DNA of 64,000 nt from Persicimonas caeni (lineage in GTDB: Bacteria; Myxococcota_A; Bradymonadia; Bradymonadales; Bradymonadaceae), in contig NZ_CP041186.1 of the NCBI RefSeq assembly GCF_006517175.1, forward strand, positions 4,119,074 through 4,183,073. The letters run 5' to 3'. The stretch's first letter is position 1; the number at the start of each line of letters is the position of its first letter. Position numbers and translations under genes: made by a program. Below the pieces are notes generated by a model that saw nothing but the letters and a program-made list of their open reading frames with translations, was not told the DNA's origin and did no database searches. Shown one piece after another: positions 47,001 to 55,556 of the stretch.

Positions 47001-47762
47001 TCTCCACGCCTCGAGCTCTTGGACGACGGCTTCGGGGCGCAGATCCCGTGTGACGACGTCGCGAAGTCCGTCGCTCTCCTTGGCGTCGGCCACGTCCATA
47101 TAGAGTCGCGGGAGCACGATGTCCGACAGGACGCGATAGCGTTGGACCTTCGGCCACACGTCCTCAGCGTCGACCGACACCCCGGCATCGTCGAGCACGT
47201 CCAGGGCACGCTTCGCCCATTTGGCGCGCGGTACATAATCCTCGTACCAATCCTCGAAGAACGCGACCTGCAGCCTGGGCGAGTGCTTCTGTTTGAGGTG
47301 TGCCGCCTCCAGCAGGATCTCACCGAAGCCACGCTCGGCCTGGCCCTGATATTTGAGCAGGTTGATGAAGACGGGGATGGTCTTGAATCCGTCGAGAAGC
47401 CCGTTCCACGACTTACGCAGCTCCTCGAGCCCGGCGTTGCCCTCGCTGAAGGCTTCCCAGACCTGATCGCGACTGTCTTCTTCAATGGTGTCGGAATCAG
47501 TGAGCAGGCCGACCACGGTCAACAGGTGGCTCTTGCCGCTGCCGTAGTATCCGTAGAGCCAATTGTTCCAGCCCTGCCGCATGTAGGAGACGTCACCCTG
47601 CAGTCGGCTGAATAGCTCGGTCAGAAACTCCCGCGCCGACTCGGTGACGTGGTACTGCCGCAGCAACTCGAGACGGTCTTCGGTCTCCAAGTTGCGGTCG
47701 ACACGAATCGACTCGTCGAGCCGTTCACTGAGGTCGCGCTCGAAGATGTGGGTCGTCTTCAC
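44028..47762 (-). CDS. First BrxC/PglY-type P-loop ATPase
   Basis: A 1244-aa ATPase. Walker A is GYYGSGKSHLL (71-81), and VLLLDEISLFIGTQ (about 262-275) is Walker B. The overall layout is that of BrxC/PglY. GTG 47762 is taken as the start because GAGAGGAG lies seven bases upstream; earlier in-frame TTG 47786 and GTG 47783 overlap this ribosome site. It lies between brxA and brxB, and its stop overlaps the brxB start. A pair of BrxC/PglY-like genes in one BREX operon is unusual outside type 5. Confidence 0.87.
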   Translation of the reverse strand: MKTTHIFERDLSERLDESIRVDRNLETEDRLELLRQYHVTESAREFLTELFSRLQGDVSYMRQGWNNWLYGYYGSGKSHLLTVVGLLTDSDTIEEDSRDQVWEAFSEGNAGLEELRKSWNGLLDGFKTIPVFINLLKYQGQAERGFGEILLEAAHLKQKHSPRLQVAFFEDWYEDYVPRAKWAKRALDVLDDAGVSVDAEDVWPKVQRYRVLSDIVLPRLYMDVADAKESDGLRDVVTRDLRPEAVVQELEAWRKKLDAESDRDVKLVLLLDEISLFIGTQYNLLTELNSVAENIDEVGRGNIVSVVTAQEKIADVRTDYVPKAVSFGILSDRYPYQYNLPSSHVGRIVQRRLLHKSKKGRSWVIDNVVNQGVPPADAYIYSNVQQNTTPRLNDVDNDEFADYFPLLPYHPPLFLEILSNLRNRESETAKSIFSGTARAVLAIVKGLLEEWVDKRDEKELVNLVDFFDIIRPELENIIPDKLKTITAIENEVADGSLEELDSKVAKAVLLLTYVPNHIPLEAHNIAVSIMRDTQRADPLKMENRVTDSLRRLSTYIRPSENGGPHLRFTTPKERDILRRAAQIEKDVDWHSFAKTVEEHLWEDLLDRLDFQGKLSFPRTDQRYPVSYEFAVDGIDFGKKFGSPDGLAVPIAVRGLLPDDVAGAPPSPNEAVLEWTVSDKDRQGVRDQLTTWAALFQAANESDHVPESIAEDLTEQRHRLLGSVRGLLVEGSFRVQSDKGLSSISKALETLLDKRFPEHFHPEMSAVNQSTLSQLKGLKPGEPLPDWAARVGVSEGTADEEQGKIASKVWALTGRTLAQNGQELSVNRLLELIAEAEPIYEDAKPALIALIWGECRRPMTRFRVVGNDGSPVDEDVLLDRSRWHETRIQLFGDPDEDIREILERIPTVDPGVTIGEAFDHWRQYLNNNRQRLRALLKVVEYKDEKIRQPETSRLMSAFLDGLRSRRDEIDSQLEQLKQREANWDALADASLAVGNWIDGARETWDLRGASLFEFEALLVLQSAGFPWLTDKTDTELSKLRSELDDARNIEWWSEQGWSDLRDTVSSLPDARSAVREAWTAYCEDGDRLELFEAVNENPWFASLDGFYTLQVQDEFERAYLRPLRHFQNEFDRLRRGVEPLVDQNEADIDRLDRAVKALRTLAQKHEQMKADSEVAITELRTKWQYFKAVIGEYRPGDVAGVGMWPDDEPGLREVLRMVLRNPKRGTGGKLKDFELEQTDKGVIVR

Positions 47763-47810
47763 GTCTGAACTCCTCTCCCTCACCAATCGTCAGTCAAAGC
47801 AATCCCATTC

Positions 47811-48635
47811 TCACAGCTCGAACGAGAAGGGATCGTCCTCGGGATGCAGCATTACTTGGTTCTGAAAATTGCGGGTGCTCCAGGTCGGATCTGCGTTCAC
47901 CCGGTCGAAAAGCGTGTCCAGGTGATGGACCGGCTGAAACAGATAGAGCAGGCCCACGGGACTGGACTGCCACCGGTCGCCTTCTTTCGACCACGAGTAC
48001 CCGGCCGCGACCAACAGCACTTCCCGGTCGAGCGTCGGAACGACGCCTTCGTCATCGTAGGGACGCTTGCGCACGCCAATCTCGTGCAGCACCGACCGTA
48101 TCCCTTCCACCAACCGCTTCCGCGTCGACGTCGCATACCGAAGCGGCTCCCCGTCGGCATCCCGAAACTCGTCGAGGATCCTCATCAGGCGGTCGGACGA
48201 CAGATCCCACTGGTTGGCATCGGGCTTCGAGTCTCGCAGGATCTCGTGGAGCACATACTTCACGAGCGAGTCCGCCTCGACCAGGTACAGGTACACGAGC
48301 TGCGCCTTCGCCCGCTCTCCGCGACACGCATCGAGAATCTCGGCCAGTTGGGGAACTGACGGCAGGTGCGAAGCTCCCGTCTGTAGCCGGCGCCGCAAGA
48401 TCCGAAAGATCTTCTGCGCACTGCCGCGCGACCCGCGCTCGCTGATACGCTGCGAGTGCCAAATCTCCCGAACCTCCGCCCAACTTTGATGTTCTTTGTA
48501 TAGTCGTGCGATCAGCTCGACCCGGTCGACAAGCAGGCCGGCGCCGGTCAAATCAGCCGTCACGTCGGATTGCTCGAGCCGACCCTGAAGGGTGGGAAGC
48601 TCAACAGTCTCGCCAGGTTGTGCAAAGTCATTCAC
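47811..48635 (-). CDS. brxA: BrxA (DUF1819)
   Basis: A 274-aa protein with the helical DUF1819 layout: LQTGASHLPSVPQLAEIL near residue 88, then helices, LVKYVLHEIL and a C-terminal winged part ending VMLHPEDDPF. BrxA is a small DNA-binding BREX protein in the systems studied. GTG 48635 follows GAGGA by about six bases. It is the first gene of the BREX operon; its promoter should lie in 48636-49026, divergent from the HEPN-like gene. It is longer than the ~200 aa I recall for type 1 BrxA. Confidence 0.83.
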   Translation of the reverse strand: MNDFAQPGETVELPTLQGRLEQSDVTADLTGAGLLVDRVELIARLYKEHQSWAEVREIWHSQRISERGSRGSAQKIFRILRRRLQTGASHLPSVPQLAEILDACRGERAKAQLVYLYLVEADSLVKYVLHEILRDSKPDANQWDLSSDRLMRILDEFRDADGEPLRYATSTRKRLVEGIRSVLHEIGVRKRPYDDEGVVPTLDREVLLVAAGYSWSKEGDRWQSSPVGLLYLFQPVHHLDTLFDRVNADPTWSTRNFQNQVMLHPEDDPFSFEL

Positions 48636-49026
48636 CAGGCGTCCTCACTACAATCTCATCCAGTCGCCAGTTTTCTGGCTCCGACCTATAACACGAAGGT
48701 ACCCGTCTATTCGATCCGCGGTTTTGGGCGTCGAACAGTGGGAGGGTTCGAACTGCGTTGCGCGAATCGGTCGAGGAGATGCGGCCCCTCTGATGTCAGG
48801 AGGTCGGTCGGAGACATTGTGCGATCTGGACGCGGGTTCCGCAACCTCGAGTCGCTGTGCTGCCGGAATTTGTTGATCGTAATAAACGGGATGAGGCGAG
48901 GGCGTACAGTAAGAAAGGTTGTTTTCTTGAACAGCCTATTGGACTATCTGCACCCAACATGAGCCGGAGGCCGTTACTGCGGCACACTGCGCTAGTGCGC
49001 GCGGTGCGAGTGAGAGGTAGACGTTG
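48636..49026. other. Divergent intergenic region, BREX promoter side
   Basis: This 391-bp region separates brxA (minus) from the HEPN-like gene (plus). It must hold at least one promoter in each direction, but I see no pair of good -35/-10 boxes. TATAGG at 48688-48693 on the minus strand is the best -10-like hexamer for brxA and has no clear -35. No tRNA or repeat was found. Confidence 0.4.
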
Positions 49027-50502
49027 ATGATGCCAGACGAGTGGAAATGGGAGAAACTGCCGAGCGAGATTTGCCGACCGGAATTTGAGTCGCCGTGTGA
49101 CTTCTTCGAGATCGAGCGTCGGTCCGACTTCTCTTTATGGGCGTGCGGAACGTCATATGATCCACCGCCGCGGGACGACGAGGAAGAGGATGGGAAATCC
49201 CGAGTGCCGGGTCAGCGTATCGAGGGTGAAACGCTCGAGTTTAAGGAACTGAGTGAGTGTGCTGTTACATGCTACAACTCGCTTCGATTGGACAAGGAAC
49301 GGCAATCTTCATGCGGCGAGCCGAACCAGGTGACAGAGAAGTGGCGATGTGCGGCACTCGAAAGAGTTCTTCGCGACGATGAACCGGTTCACGCGATCGA
49401 TTGGGTTCTCAATCTGCGTCACGAACTCATCTTTCCTCGTGCAACCGACGCTGACACGGATGTGTCGCATAAGCGACGTCGTGAGGGGATTGAGTGGGAG
49501 CGAATGCGGAGCCGCAACCAAGATGGTCTAGACCACCTGTCATTATCACTTGTGGTCAATGAGAGTGAGTACGAAGTCAATGTGGGCTGTACCACCGGGG
49601 GACCGCAGAAGTGGCTTCCCGGCTTTGTCGAGTACGCTGGGGCTGTTCCGAGTGCAGAAGAACGACGGCTTATTCGTCAATCCCTGTCCTTCGCTCTAGG
49701 CGGCGAACTCATTCTGGTAAGTACCTCTTGGTTCAACGATGACGGTTGGCTGATCAAAACGCGTCATGTTTCTCAAACCTTCACGAAGGTTATCGGTGCT
49801 GTTAGCGGCGGGACTGCTCCGATGACCAATATCGCAGGCTCAGGCTCTTGGTTGGATGGGAATCTCTTTGATGAAGAGAAAATTCGGCAACTTACGCAGA
49901 AGCTCATCGACGCCGATGAGTTGCTGTGCGTCGACGAGTTGAAGCGGTTCTACTTCTTGGCCCGAAGAACCGTTATGGATGTGGGGCCAGCCGTATACGG
50001 CTCGAGTTTCGAGTACATCCGTGATCGCATTGAACATGACTTGCCGACGACCCTGATTGAAAAGAAGGCATATCGAGAGACTGTTCGACCTGCGCTTGAG
50101 GCTGCAGTGAAGGGACTGGTGGATGACGAATTTCTGTGCCCTGGAGCCACCGTCGAGGATCTACTCTCGAAGCTTTCGTATTTTCACAAGATCTCGCTCA
50201 CGGCGCAGTCTCGAGTGTTGATGGAACACCTTGGACTGGAATTCGGCGATGTCGAGAAGGCGGCGCTCAGCGAGCGGAACCATCCGGCCCACGGGCGTAC
50301 GTACCAAGACGAACACTATGACACTTTGATGCGGCACGTACGGGCGTTTCAGAGCCTGATCAATCGAGTCATACTCGCCGTGACGGAAGGTGCAGACACA
50401 TACATCGACTACTCGACAGACGGATTTCCGGAGCGATCTCTGGAGGAGCCGCTGGGCGGGCCGAAGGGCGATGGAAAACCGGCAGTCTTCGCTGAGAGTT
50501 GA
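49027..50502 (+). CDS. HEPN-like protein, possible abortive-infection RNase
   Basis: A 491-aa soluble protein. The C-terminal 90 residues form a helical region with ERNHPAHGRTY (about 416-426), an R-N-x3-H motif followed by Gly as in many HEPN RNases, then a helix VRAFQSLINRVIL as in known HEPN domains. The N-terminal 350 residues are beta-rich and Trp/Cys-rich at the start, with no recognised domain; they may sense or regulate, as in ApeA. ATG 49027 follows GAGAGGTAG; TTG 49024 and ATG 49030 are also possible. It is a single gene with its own promoter. HEPN function is inferred from the motif. Confidence 0.72.
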   Translation: MMPDEWKWEKLPSEICRPEFESPCDFFEIERRSDFSLWACGTSYDPPPRDDEEEDGKSRVPGQRIEGETLEFKELSECAVTCYNSLRLDKERQSSCGEPNQVTEKWRCAALERVLRDDEPVHAIDWVLNLRHELIFPRATDADTDVSHKRRREGIEWERMRSRNQDGLDHLSLSLVVNESEYEVNVGCTTGGPQKWLPGFVEYAGAVPSAEERRLIRQSLSFALGGELILVSTSWFNDDGWLIKTRHVSQTFTKVIGAVSGGTAPMTNIAGSGSWLDGNLFDEEKIRQLTQKLIDADELLCVDELKRFYFLARRTVMDVGPAVYGSSFEYIRDRIEHDLPTTLIEKKAYRETVRPALEAAVKGLVDDEFLCPGATVEDLLSKLSYFHKISLTAQSRVLMEHLGLEFGDVEKAALSERNHPAHGRTYQDEHYDTLMRHVRAFQSLINRVILAVTEGADTYIDYSTDGFPERSLEEPLGGPKGDGKPAVFAES

Positions 50503-50590
50503 TGGCTTGATTTTAGAGGGGCACGTGGCAAGGTCCCGGTGCTAGTCAGGCTCAAATTACCTAATTTCATCGAGTTGGTGGGTGGCAAGT

Positions 50591-51061
50591 ATGGAACTTG
50601 GAGTCAGTATTCTCTCTTTGGTTGTTAGCGCTTGGGTAGCCATATTCGCATGGCAGCGAACAGCGGCTGTTGCACGGAGCGCAGAAGTTGCCGAGCGTAC
50701 GGTACTTGCTCAGGTGCGAGTTCAAGCGCTCATGGAGCATTTCGTGTCCGCGATGACCGTCTTCCTTCGAATACAGCGGGAGACTATGAACTTGGACGAA
50801 GAGACAAGTCGGCGACTTCGTCAGCAGAGCTGGGAGGAGCTAAATGAAATGGCCGTTGACGTACGACAAATCGAGCTAATCGGAAACGACCAGACTATTG
50901 TCGCTGCAGGAGATGCCTATTCTGCGCTCCGGTCGCTGTGGGAAGGGGCTCTTGAGCCAGATTCTTACAACTGGAGTGCTCTACTCGACGATGCCGACGA
51001 TGCTCTAGAGCGTCTGGGAATCGCTGTTAGGAACGAAGTTAGCGAGATACTTGGCACTTGA
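50591..51061 (+). CDS. Small single-pass membrane protein, unknown
   Basis: A 156-aa protein, no family recognised. Residues 1-24 are a clear hydrophobic helix (VSILSLVVSAWVAIFAWQ) followed by Arg residues, so it is anchored with the rest in the cytoplasm. The cytoplasmic part is predicted helical and acidic, with one run of Gln/Arg residues near RRLRQQSWEE. ATG 50591 is preferred over an upstream in-frame GTG (50582) because GGTGG stands just before it. It follows the HEPN-like gene by 88 bp on the same strand and may be a partner or a regulator. Confidence 0.6.
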   Translation: MELGVSILSLVVSAWVAIFAWQRTAAVARSAEVAERTVLAQVRVQALMEHFVSAMTVFLRIQRETMNLDEETSRRLRQQSWEELNEMAVDVRQIELIGNDQTIVAAGDAYSALRSLWEGALEPDSYNWSALLDDADDALERLGIAVRNEVSEILGT

Positions 51062-51230
51062 TTTACCCATGCCATTTGACTGTCACCAGAGTGGGCAAAC
51101 GGGGCGGTGATGGCTAGAAAGATCCGGCCTTTTTAACCCGTTCCGGCCGTGTGGCTCCGCGGGTGCATCGTGCGCTTTTTAGAGTCGGGGATAGAAAGGG
51201 CGTAACTGATACCGTTACGAGAAGTGGACA

Positions 51231-52901
51231 ATGAGTAAGACCGGCGACATCGCAGAAGATCACTTCCGCAGTATCGTAACGCGTGCTGGATTCGAATGCC
51301 ATCGGCCCGCCCATGATCGCCGCGGTTGGGACTTTATTTTGGAGTTCCCGGAGAACATCCATGTTCAATTTGATGCTTCGGAGATGTTTAATAGGGCCGT
51401 CGAACAACGGGCATTCGTTCAGGTGAAGGGCACCCGCAGCGGATCCAAGTCAATGAGCGTCGCGCTGCAGCACTGGGAGCGTTTTGCCAAGGACTCTCGT
51501 CCCTGCTTCTTCTATGTTCTTGAAATCGACGACAGCTCGGTGCCCCAAGAAGCGTATCTCATTCACGTGGGGGAACATCTCGTAGGTGAAGTTGCAAAGC
51601 GCCTCGCTAACCTGGCTGAGGATGATGTGCGGAAGTTCCGCAAGCTCACCAAGAACCTGAATTGGTCTCGCGCAGAACCCCTCGACCCGAACGATCATCA
51701 TCTACTGAGTGAGAAACTGAGAGCGGCAGCGGGAACTGCTCCAGACGAGTACGCTGATTTGAAACGTGAATGGTTGAAGCAGGCTGGGGTCAGCGAGACG
51801 TTTCCGTTTGGAGGGACGGCAGCAATTGAAGCCCCAAACCGGGAAGCTCTAATCCAGACTTTGAACGACTTTTACCTCGGGCAGACCAAGAAGCTCGAAC
51901 TGGCGAAATTCGAGGCTTTTGAGCAGCGATTCGGGAGTCGGGTCCGCGCGCCGGAGGAAATGCGCTGGCACGACCAGCAATCGGAGGCGTGGGTAGAGTT
52001 AGGAGCAAAAGCCGGCAATCTTGTAGTTTCACTTGCTGGTGACCTTCAGTTCCCGCCAGTCAAGCTCCCGGTTGAAATCTACTCGAACGCATGGGTCGTC
52101 GAGCAATTTGGGCTTGAACGTGCGGACGTGGAATTCCGCGCGAGTTCACCGTGTCTAGACTTTCGGTTTGGTCGCGGTCAAATCTCCTTGTCGCTTAGCA
52201 TGCCTGAATCTGATGATCCGATTCAGCTTTCACCAGCTGCAGGGGCGGGACGTGTCTTGCGTCTGATGAATGCCGGAGCTCGAAGAGACAAACCTCTAAA
52301 CGTTAAGTTCGATTTTGAAGATGGAGTTGCAGCCTCTCCTGAGATCGAACTTCCGCCGCGAGTATCTTTTGAGGATGTGGACGATGCTCTCCTCCAGACA
52401 CTTGCTGCCGCGTTCCACGCTCAAGAGCTAGCCCAGTCGGTCGGCTTGAAAACGGATGACCTTGCGGTGCGGCCAGAACACCTTCTCGAACAAAGTCGTG
52501 CTTTGGCATTGACGAACCTGCTCCACCAGCCACAGCAGGGACACCTAATCCAGTTTTCCAGCAACGTAGAGACGAACGAAGACTGGACTGGAGAGCAGGT
52601 CGCTGCTGCACTTATTACTGCTATCACCTTGGACAAGAGCGTCGTGGTGACAGGCGGCGTGGTTCGTGGTGTTGCCACCGTCATTTCCGAGGAGGGAGAA
52701 TGGCCGCGGATCAAGGTCCAAGAGGCGACTCCAACGCTTCTGCTCCAATCACGAGTCTTCCCGCGAGAGGCTTCAGACGATGTGGAGGATTTTCTCGCGC
52801 AGGCGTTGGACCATGTGGAGCATTGGACCGAGGAGAAGGACATCCATCTCGTACACATTCCGGACTTCGTCGCAGAAAAGCCCCTCTGCCTTGATGACTG
52901 A
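51231..52901 (+). CDS. PD-(D/E)xK (DUF4365-like) nuclease-domain protein
   Basis: A 556-aa protein. The first 130 residues match a DUF4365-type PD-(D/E)xK domain: GFECHRPAHDRRGWDFIL (the D near residue 31) and AFVQVKGTRSG (Q-x-K near 64). An Arg/Trp helix follows. The remaining 420 residues are mixed with no recognised domain. DUF4365 proteins occur in defence islands and may cleave or bind DNA ends. The start ATG 51231 follows GAGAAG. It ends 17 bp from the convergent gene, with a shared hairpin in between. Confidence 0.72.
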   Translation: MSKTGDIAEDHFRSIVTRAGFECHRPAHDRRGWDFILEFPENIHVQFDASEMFNRAVEQRAFVQVKGTRSGSKSMSVALQHWERFAKDSRPCFFYVLEIDDSSVPQEAYLIHVGEHLVGEVAKRLANLAEDDVRKFRKLTKNLNWSRAEPLDPNDHHLLSEKLRAAAGTAPDEYADLKREWLKQAGVSETFPFGGTAAIEAPNREALIQTLNDFYLGQTKKLELAKFEAFEQRFGSRVRAPEEMRWHDQQSEAWVELGAKAGNLVVSLAGDLQFPPVKLPVEIYSNAWVVEQFGLERADVEFRASSPCLDFRFGRGQISLSLSMPESDDPIQLSPAAGAGRVLRLMNAGARRDKPLNVKFDFEDGVAASPEIELPPRVSFEDVDDALLQTLAAAFHAQELAQSVGLKTDDLAVRPEHLLEQSRALALTNLLHQPQQGHLIQFSSNVETNEDWTGEQVAAALITAITLDKSVVVTGGVVRGVATVISEEGEWPRIKVQEATPTLLLQSRVFPREASDDVEDFLAQALDHVEHWTEEKDIHLVHIPDFVAEKPLCLDD

Positions 52902-52913
52902 CAGAAGGGCTTT
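52877..52913. terminator. Bidirectional terminator hairpin
   Basis: AAAGCCCCTCTG and CAGAAGGGCTTT form a 12-bp stem with one mismatch and a 13-base loop that contains the stop of the 51231-52901 gene. The A-run and T-run at its two sides suit termination from both directions between convergent genes. Confidence 0.55.
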
Positions 52914-52918
52914 CCGTA

Positions 52919-53320
52919 TCACCTCCGGCAAACGATGAGGCTGATGATCACCTCGTCGTCCAATCCCTCAAAAAAATCGAAATCGATCTCGTAGGCACAC
53001 GGCCCGCCGACCGCATCCCAGATCAGGCGGACGCCCGAAAGAATCTCGTCGAATGGCCGGCCCAGGGCCGCCTCCACGAGAATGTGGAGAGTTCCCTCCC
53101 GTTGCAGCTGCTGCAGGTCGAAGTCGAGATCCTCGACAGCGGCAAGCGCAGCTCTCGAACTGCCGTCGGGTCCGCACGCCTGCCCGCAGCCCACAGCCAC
53201 GACATGGTCTTCGTCGTCGATGGTGGCGTTGGCGGCGCGTGCCTGAGTGCGAGGAGGAGTCGTGTTCTGCCGCTCCCGCAGCTTGGCGTATGCATCGATG
53301 TGGTCTGTTTTTTCCAACAT
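52919..53320 (-). CDS. Small protein of unknown function
   Basis: A 133-aa protein. ATG 53320 is preceded by GGAGAG; the frame is open upstream but without a better start. It has a short charged N-terminus, an unusual segment VAVGCGQACGP with two cysteines, and an acidic C-terminal half ending in FEGLDDEVIISLIVCRR. No known family recognised. It begins the minus-strand side of what looks like an integrative element and faces the nuclease gene. Confidence 0.6.
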   Translation of the reverse strand: MLEKTDHIDAYAKLRERQNTTPPRTQARAANATIDDEDHVVAVGCGQACGPDGSSRAALAAVEDLDFDLQQLQREGTLHILVEAALGRPFDEILSGVRLIWDAVGGPCAYEIDFDFFEGLDDEVIISLIVCRR

Positions 53321-53656
53321 GCTCTCTCCGTTGAAGGAAGATTCGTGAACGTTCCGTCGCGGAGGCGGCGCTTTCGGCGCGCTCGTTGATTCCGTGCTCC
53401 AACACCGGGCACAGGGGCCTCCACATACTATACCGGGCGTGTCGGCAGTTCTTACGAAACTTTTTGAGATTTTCTTGAACTCCGGCAAACCACGCGAGAG
53501 TGCAGGAGAGCGAGGCGCATATCCACAGACCCACCGAGACGGTTCCAGACCACGCGAGATTCGGGTGTGTGATCCGCAGGCCACAGTAATCGATTGATAT
53601 ATGGGGAGGCGTGTACGCAACGAGCGATGCCTTACAAAGCAAAACCGGAGGATGCG
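53321..53656. other. Region upstream of excisionase-like gene with spaced direct repeats
   Basis: ACCACGCGAGA occurs at 53489-53499 and again at 53549-53559, exactly 60 bp apart, about six helical turns. This spacing suits two protein sites on one DNA face, such as excisionase or repressor sites. An AT-rich tract at 53450-53480 contains AGTTC and GAACT arms. No coding sequence was seen in the region. Confidence 0.4.
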
Positions 53657-53866
53657 ATGAAGAAGCTTACCCCCCTTCCCGAATGGTGCGAGCAGGTTGG
53701 TCTCGACTATCAGCGAGGGTGGCGGCTCGCCAAACGCGGCGAGATCGACGTGACTCGACTTGGCAGCCGGTACTACGTGCTTGGGGACGGGCTGGGCGGC
53801 CCGGAAAGAGCCGAGTGCGAGCAGGGTGAAGAAGATGATGGCGAGCTTGTCGCAGACGTCGAATGA
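53657..53866 (+). CDS. Excisionase/AlpA-like HTH protein
   Basis: A 69-aa protein. ATG 53657 has a near-perfect CCGGAGGATGCG ribosome site; earlier in-frame starts lack one. PEWCEQVGLDYQRGWRLAKR is a helix-turn-helix with the pattern of MerR-like excisionases, followed by a short wing RLGSRYYVL. Such proteins direct integrase to excise, or regulate element genes. An Xer-type integrase lies 2.1 kb downstream. The direct repeats just upstream could be its binding sites. Confidence 0.65.
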   Translation: MKKLTPLPEWCEQVGLDYQRGWRLAKRGEIDVTRLGSRYYVLGDGLGGPERAECEQGEEDDGELVADVE

Positions 53867-54479
53867 GCGACTGTTTCGCGTCGGTTCACTCGCCGAGCCC
53901 GAAACAGGCCGGCGGAATCAAGAGTGGAGACGGTGAAACAACACGTTGGCGACCGAGAAGGCAAGGGTGCAGACGTGTATCCACACGAGCATTTCTGGCG
54001 TGACTTGGTCGACCATGTGCCCACGCTTGTGGCGTCGAGGTTGCTGACGCTGGTGGTGAGGGAGCTTCAGCCTCGCCGTACGCGAGGCGTATCGTCTACT
54101 CGGGCCACAAGCTGATCACCGGAGCTGTCTGGAAGTGAGGCGCGAAGAACACTCTTCCACGACTGCCCGTTCCGGGGTTGGTGATGCTCACCCGTTGTCC
54201 CACTCCTTCGGCGGACGCAGGAGTTCGCGCAGGTTGACCTCTTACGCGGAAGTCAGCACACACAGTTGTCGGGCGTCAGAGTGTGGCCGTCTCCTCAGGT
54301 AGTCGTGTACCCTGCGCCTTCCATCGGCGATTTGTACGCGATCATTTTCCAACTTGAGGTGGGATTTTGATCGTAGACCAAATGCGTTCAAAACGGCCTC
54401 CCTCGAGGAACCGAAAGCGATAAGGGAGCGGTTCTGGGCGCCGATCGGGAGAGTTCCCGCTCTTGCGAGGGCGCGAGCT
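53867..54479. other. Non-coding stretch ending in repeat A
   Basis: This stretch of 613 bp between the HTH gene and the TIR gene has no supported gene; one GTG-started frame at 53924-54115 has no ribosome site. A 6-bp inverted repeat ACTCCT/AGGAGT lies near 54201-54223. Repeat A (54364-54438) lies at its right end. By composition and fragmentary frames it looks like decayed coding DNA. Confidence 0.45.
54364..54438. repeat. 75-bp direct repeat, copy A, downstream of TIR gene
   Basis: This copy aligns with 55756-55830 with 13 differences in 75 positions (about 83% identity). In one plus frame both copies translate similarly (FDRRPNAFKTAS against FDRRLNVLKTAS), so they may be relics of one duplicated gene start. 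With copy B it brackets the TIR gene. Confidence 0.75.
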
Positions 54480-55556
54480 TTACCACGACCCACCGTTTTC
54501 CAAGTGCGCGTCCCAGAAGTCGCGATCGTCGAGATTCGGATTACGGGCATACTTCTCAACATACGAGTCCAAGAATTGCTCGCTCGCGCCATTCTCGTCA
54601 TGCGTTAGCCATTCTTCGAGGGCTTGGAGGCTTTCAAAAGCCTTCTCGACGCGTAGCTTGTCCATGTTGGCAAAGACGAGTTCGCGATCGTGGTCAATGG
54701 TGACCTCATTTTTGACATCGGCGGCCTCGACATCCTCCCAGTAGGACTGCCAAGTCGCGGTGCGACGTTCACTGGCCGGCGTGAAACCATTCCCAGAATG
54801 GAGTTTATGGAAGAGAGCCTCTCGAGTGGCCTTTTCAAGGCCATCGAGGAGTTCCCGCGCGTCGGCAACCATTTCGTCGAATTTCCCCCAGTCATCCAAA
54901 GACTCAGCCAGTACTTCGCGGACCTCCTCGCGATCTTTCGCTTCCTTGAGCTTCTCGATCAGGGCGTCCTTCTCCTTCAGTTCCCGAGTTATTTCCTCAA
55001 CGGCGTCTTGAGCATCGGAGAACTGAGATTGAAGCGTCGCATATTGTTGGCGCGATACACGGTCAGGCCGAGGCAGTTCGGCAACGAGCTCATCCAGTTG
55101 CTCGAGAAAGAGCTTTCGCTCGGGGTTCCACCGTTGAGTGCTCTTGTGATCAAACTCAAACTCTTCGATGATCCGATCCCGGAGCCCGTCGAGAGCCGCT
55201 GGAACATCGAGTTTCGCAGCCTGTGTGACTTCGAACACGCCCTCAAGGTCGTTATAGCCTTGGGGCGGAATCAAGAGAGGGAATGCCTTGCGCTGCACCC
55301 ACGCGGCGCCGAGTTCCGCCATACAAAACGGGCTCGCGGCGAAATTCGGTGATAATAGCAGGATCACCAGGTCTGCGTTGTCGAGTTCCTGGCGAAGAAA
55401 TGGAGGGATGTCGCTGCCGATCGGTATCGTGCCGGGAGAACTCGTGTGGCAAATCCTCCTGTGGGGGAATCCGAGAGCTCCTTCTAGGATCTGCTGGACG
55501 AATGCAGTGGAAACGGGCGCGTCTTTACTGGCGTGGCTAACAAAAATCTTCGACAT
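54480..55556 (-). CDS. TIR-domain protein with coiled coil
   Basis: A 358-aa protein. Residues 1-130 are a TIR domain: KIFVSHASKD near the start, then VILLLSPNFAASPFCMAELGAAW (about 64-86), with the Glu near 81 in the catalytic NADase position. Residues 150-215 are a charged coiled coil. The C-terminal 140 residues are helical and unrecognised. Bacterial TIR proteins of this kind sense infection and deplete NAD or make a signal nucleotide. ATG 55556 follows GGGAAAAC, a weak ribosome site. No SIR2, Thoeris ThsA or other partner gene lies beside it. It is bracketed by direct repeats and lies next to a recombinase. Confidence 0.85.
   Translation of the reverse strand: MSKIFVSHASKDAPVSTAFVQQILEGALGFPHRRICHTSSPGTIPIGSDIPPFLRQELDNADLVILLLSPNFAASPFCMAELGAAWVQRKAFPLLIPPQGYNDLEGVFEVTQAAKLDVPAALDGLRDRIIEEFEFDHKSTQRWNPERKLFLEQLDELVAELPRPDRVSRQQYATLQSQFSDAQDAVEEITRELKEKDALIEKLKEAKDREEVREVLAESLDDWGKFDEMVADARELLDGLEKATREALFHKLHSGNGFTPASERRTATWQSYWEDVEAADVKNEVTIDHDRELVFANMDKLRVEKAFESLQALEEWLTHDENGASEQFLDSYVEKYARNPNLDDRDFWDAHLENGGSW

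Noticed and set aside
45966-47615. 549-codon plus-strand open frame
   Set aside because: Antisense to the first brxC/pglY gene, which has Walker motifs and operon overlaps.
48745-48765. GGTTCGAAC, a tRNA T-loop-like match
   Set aside because: The flanks do not pair as a T-arm and no acceptor or anticodon arm can be built.
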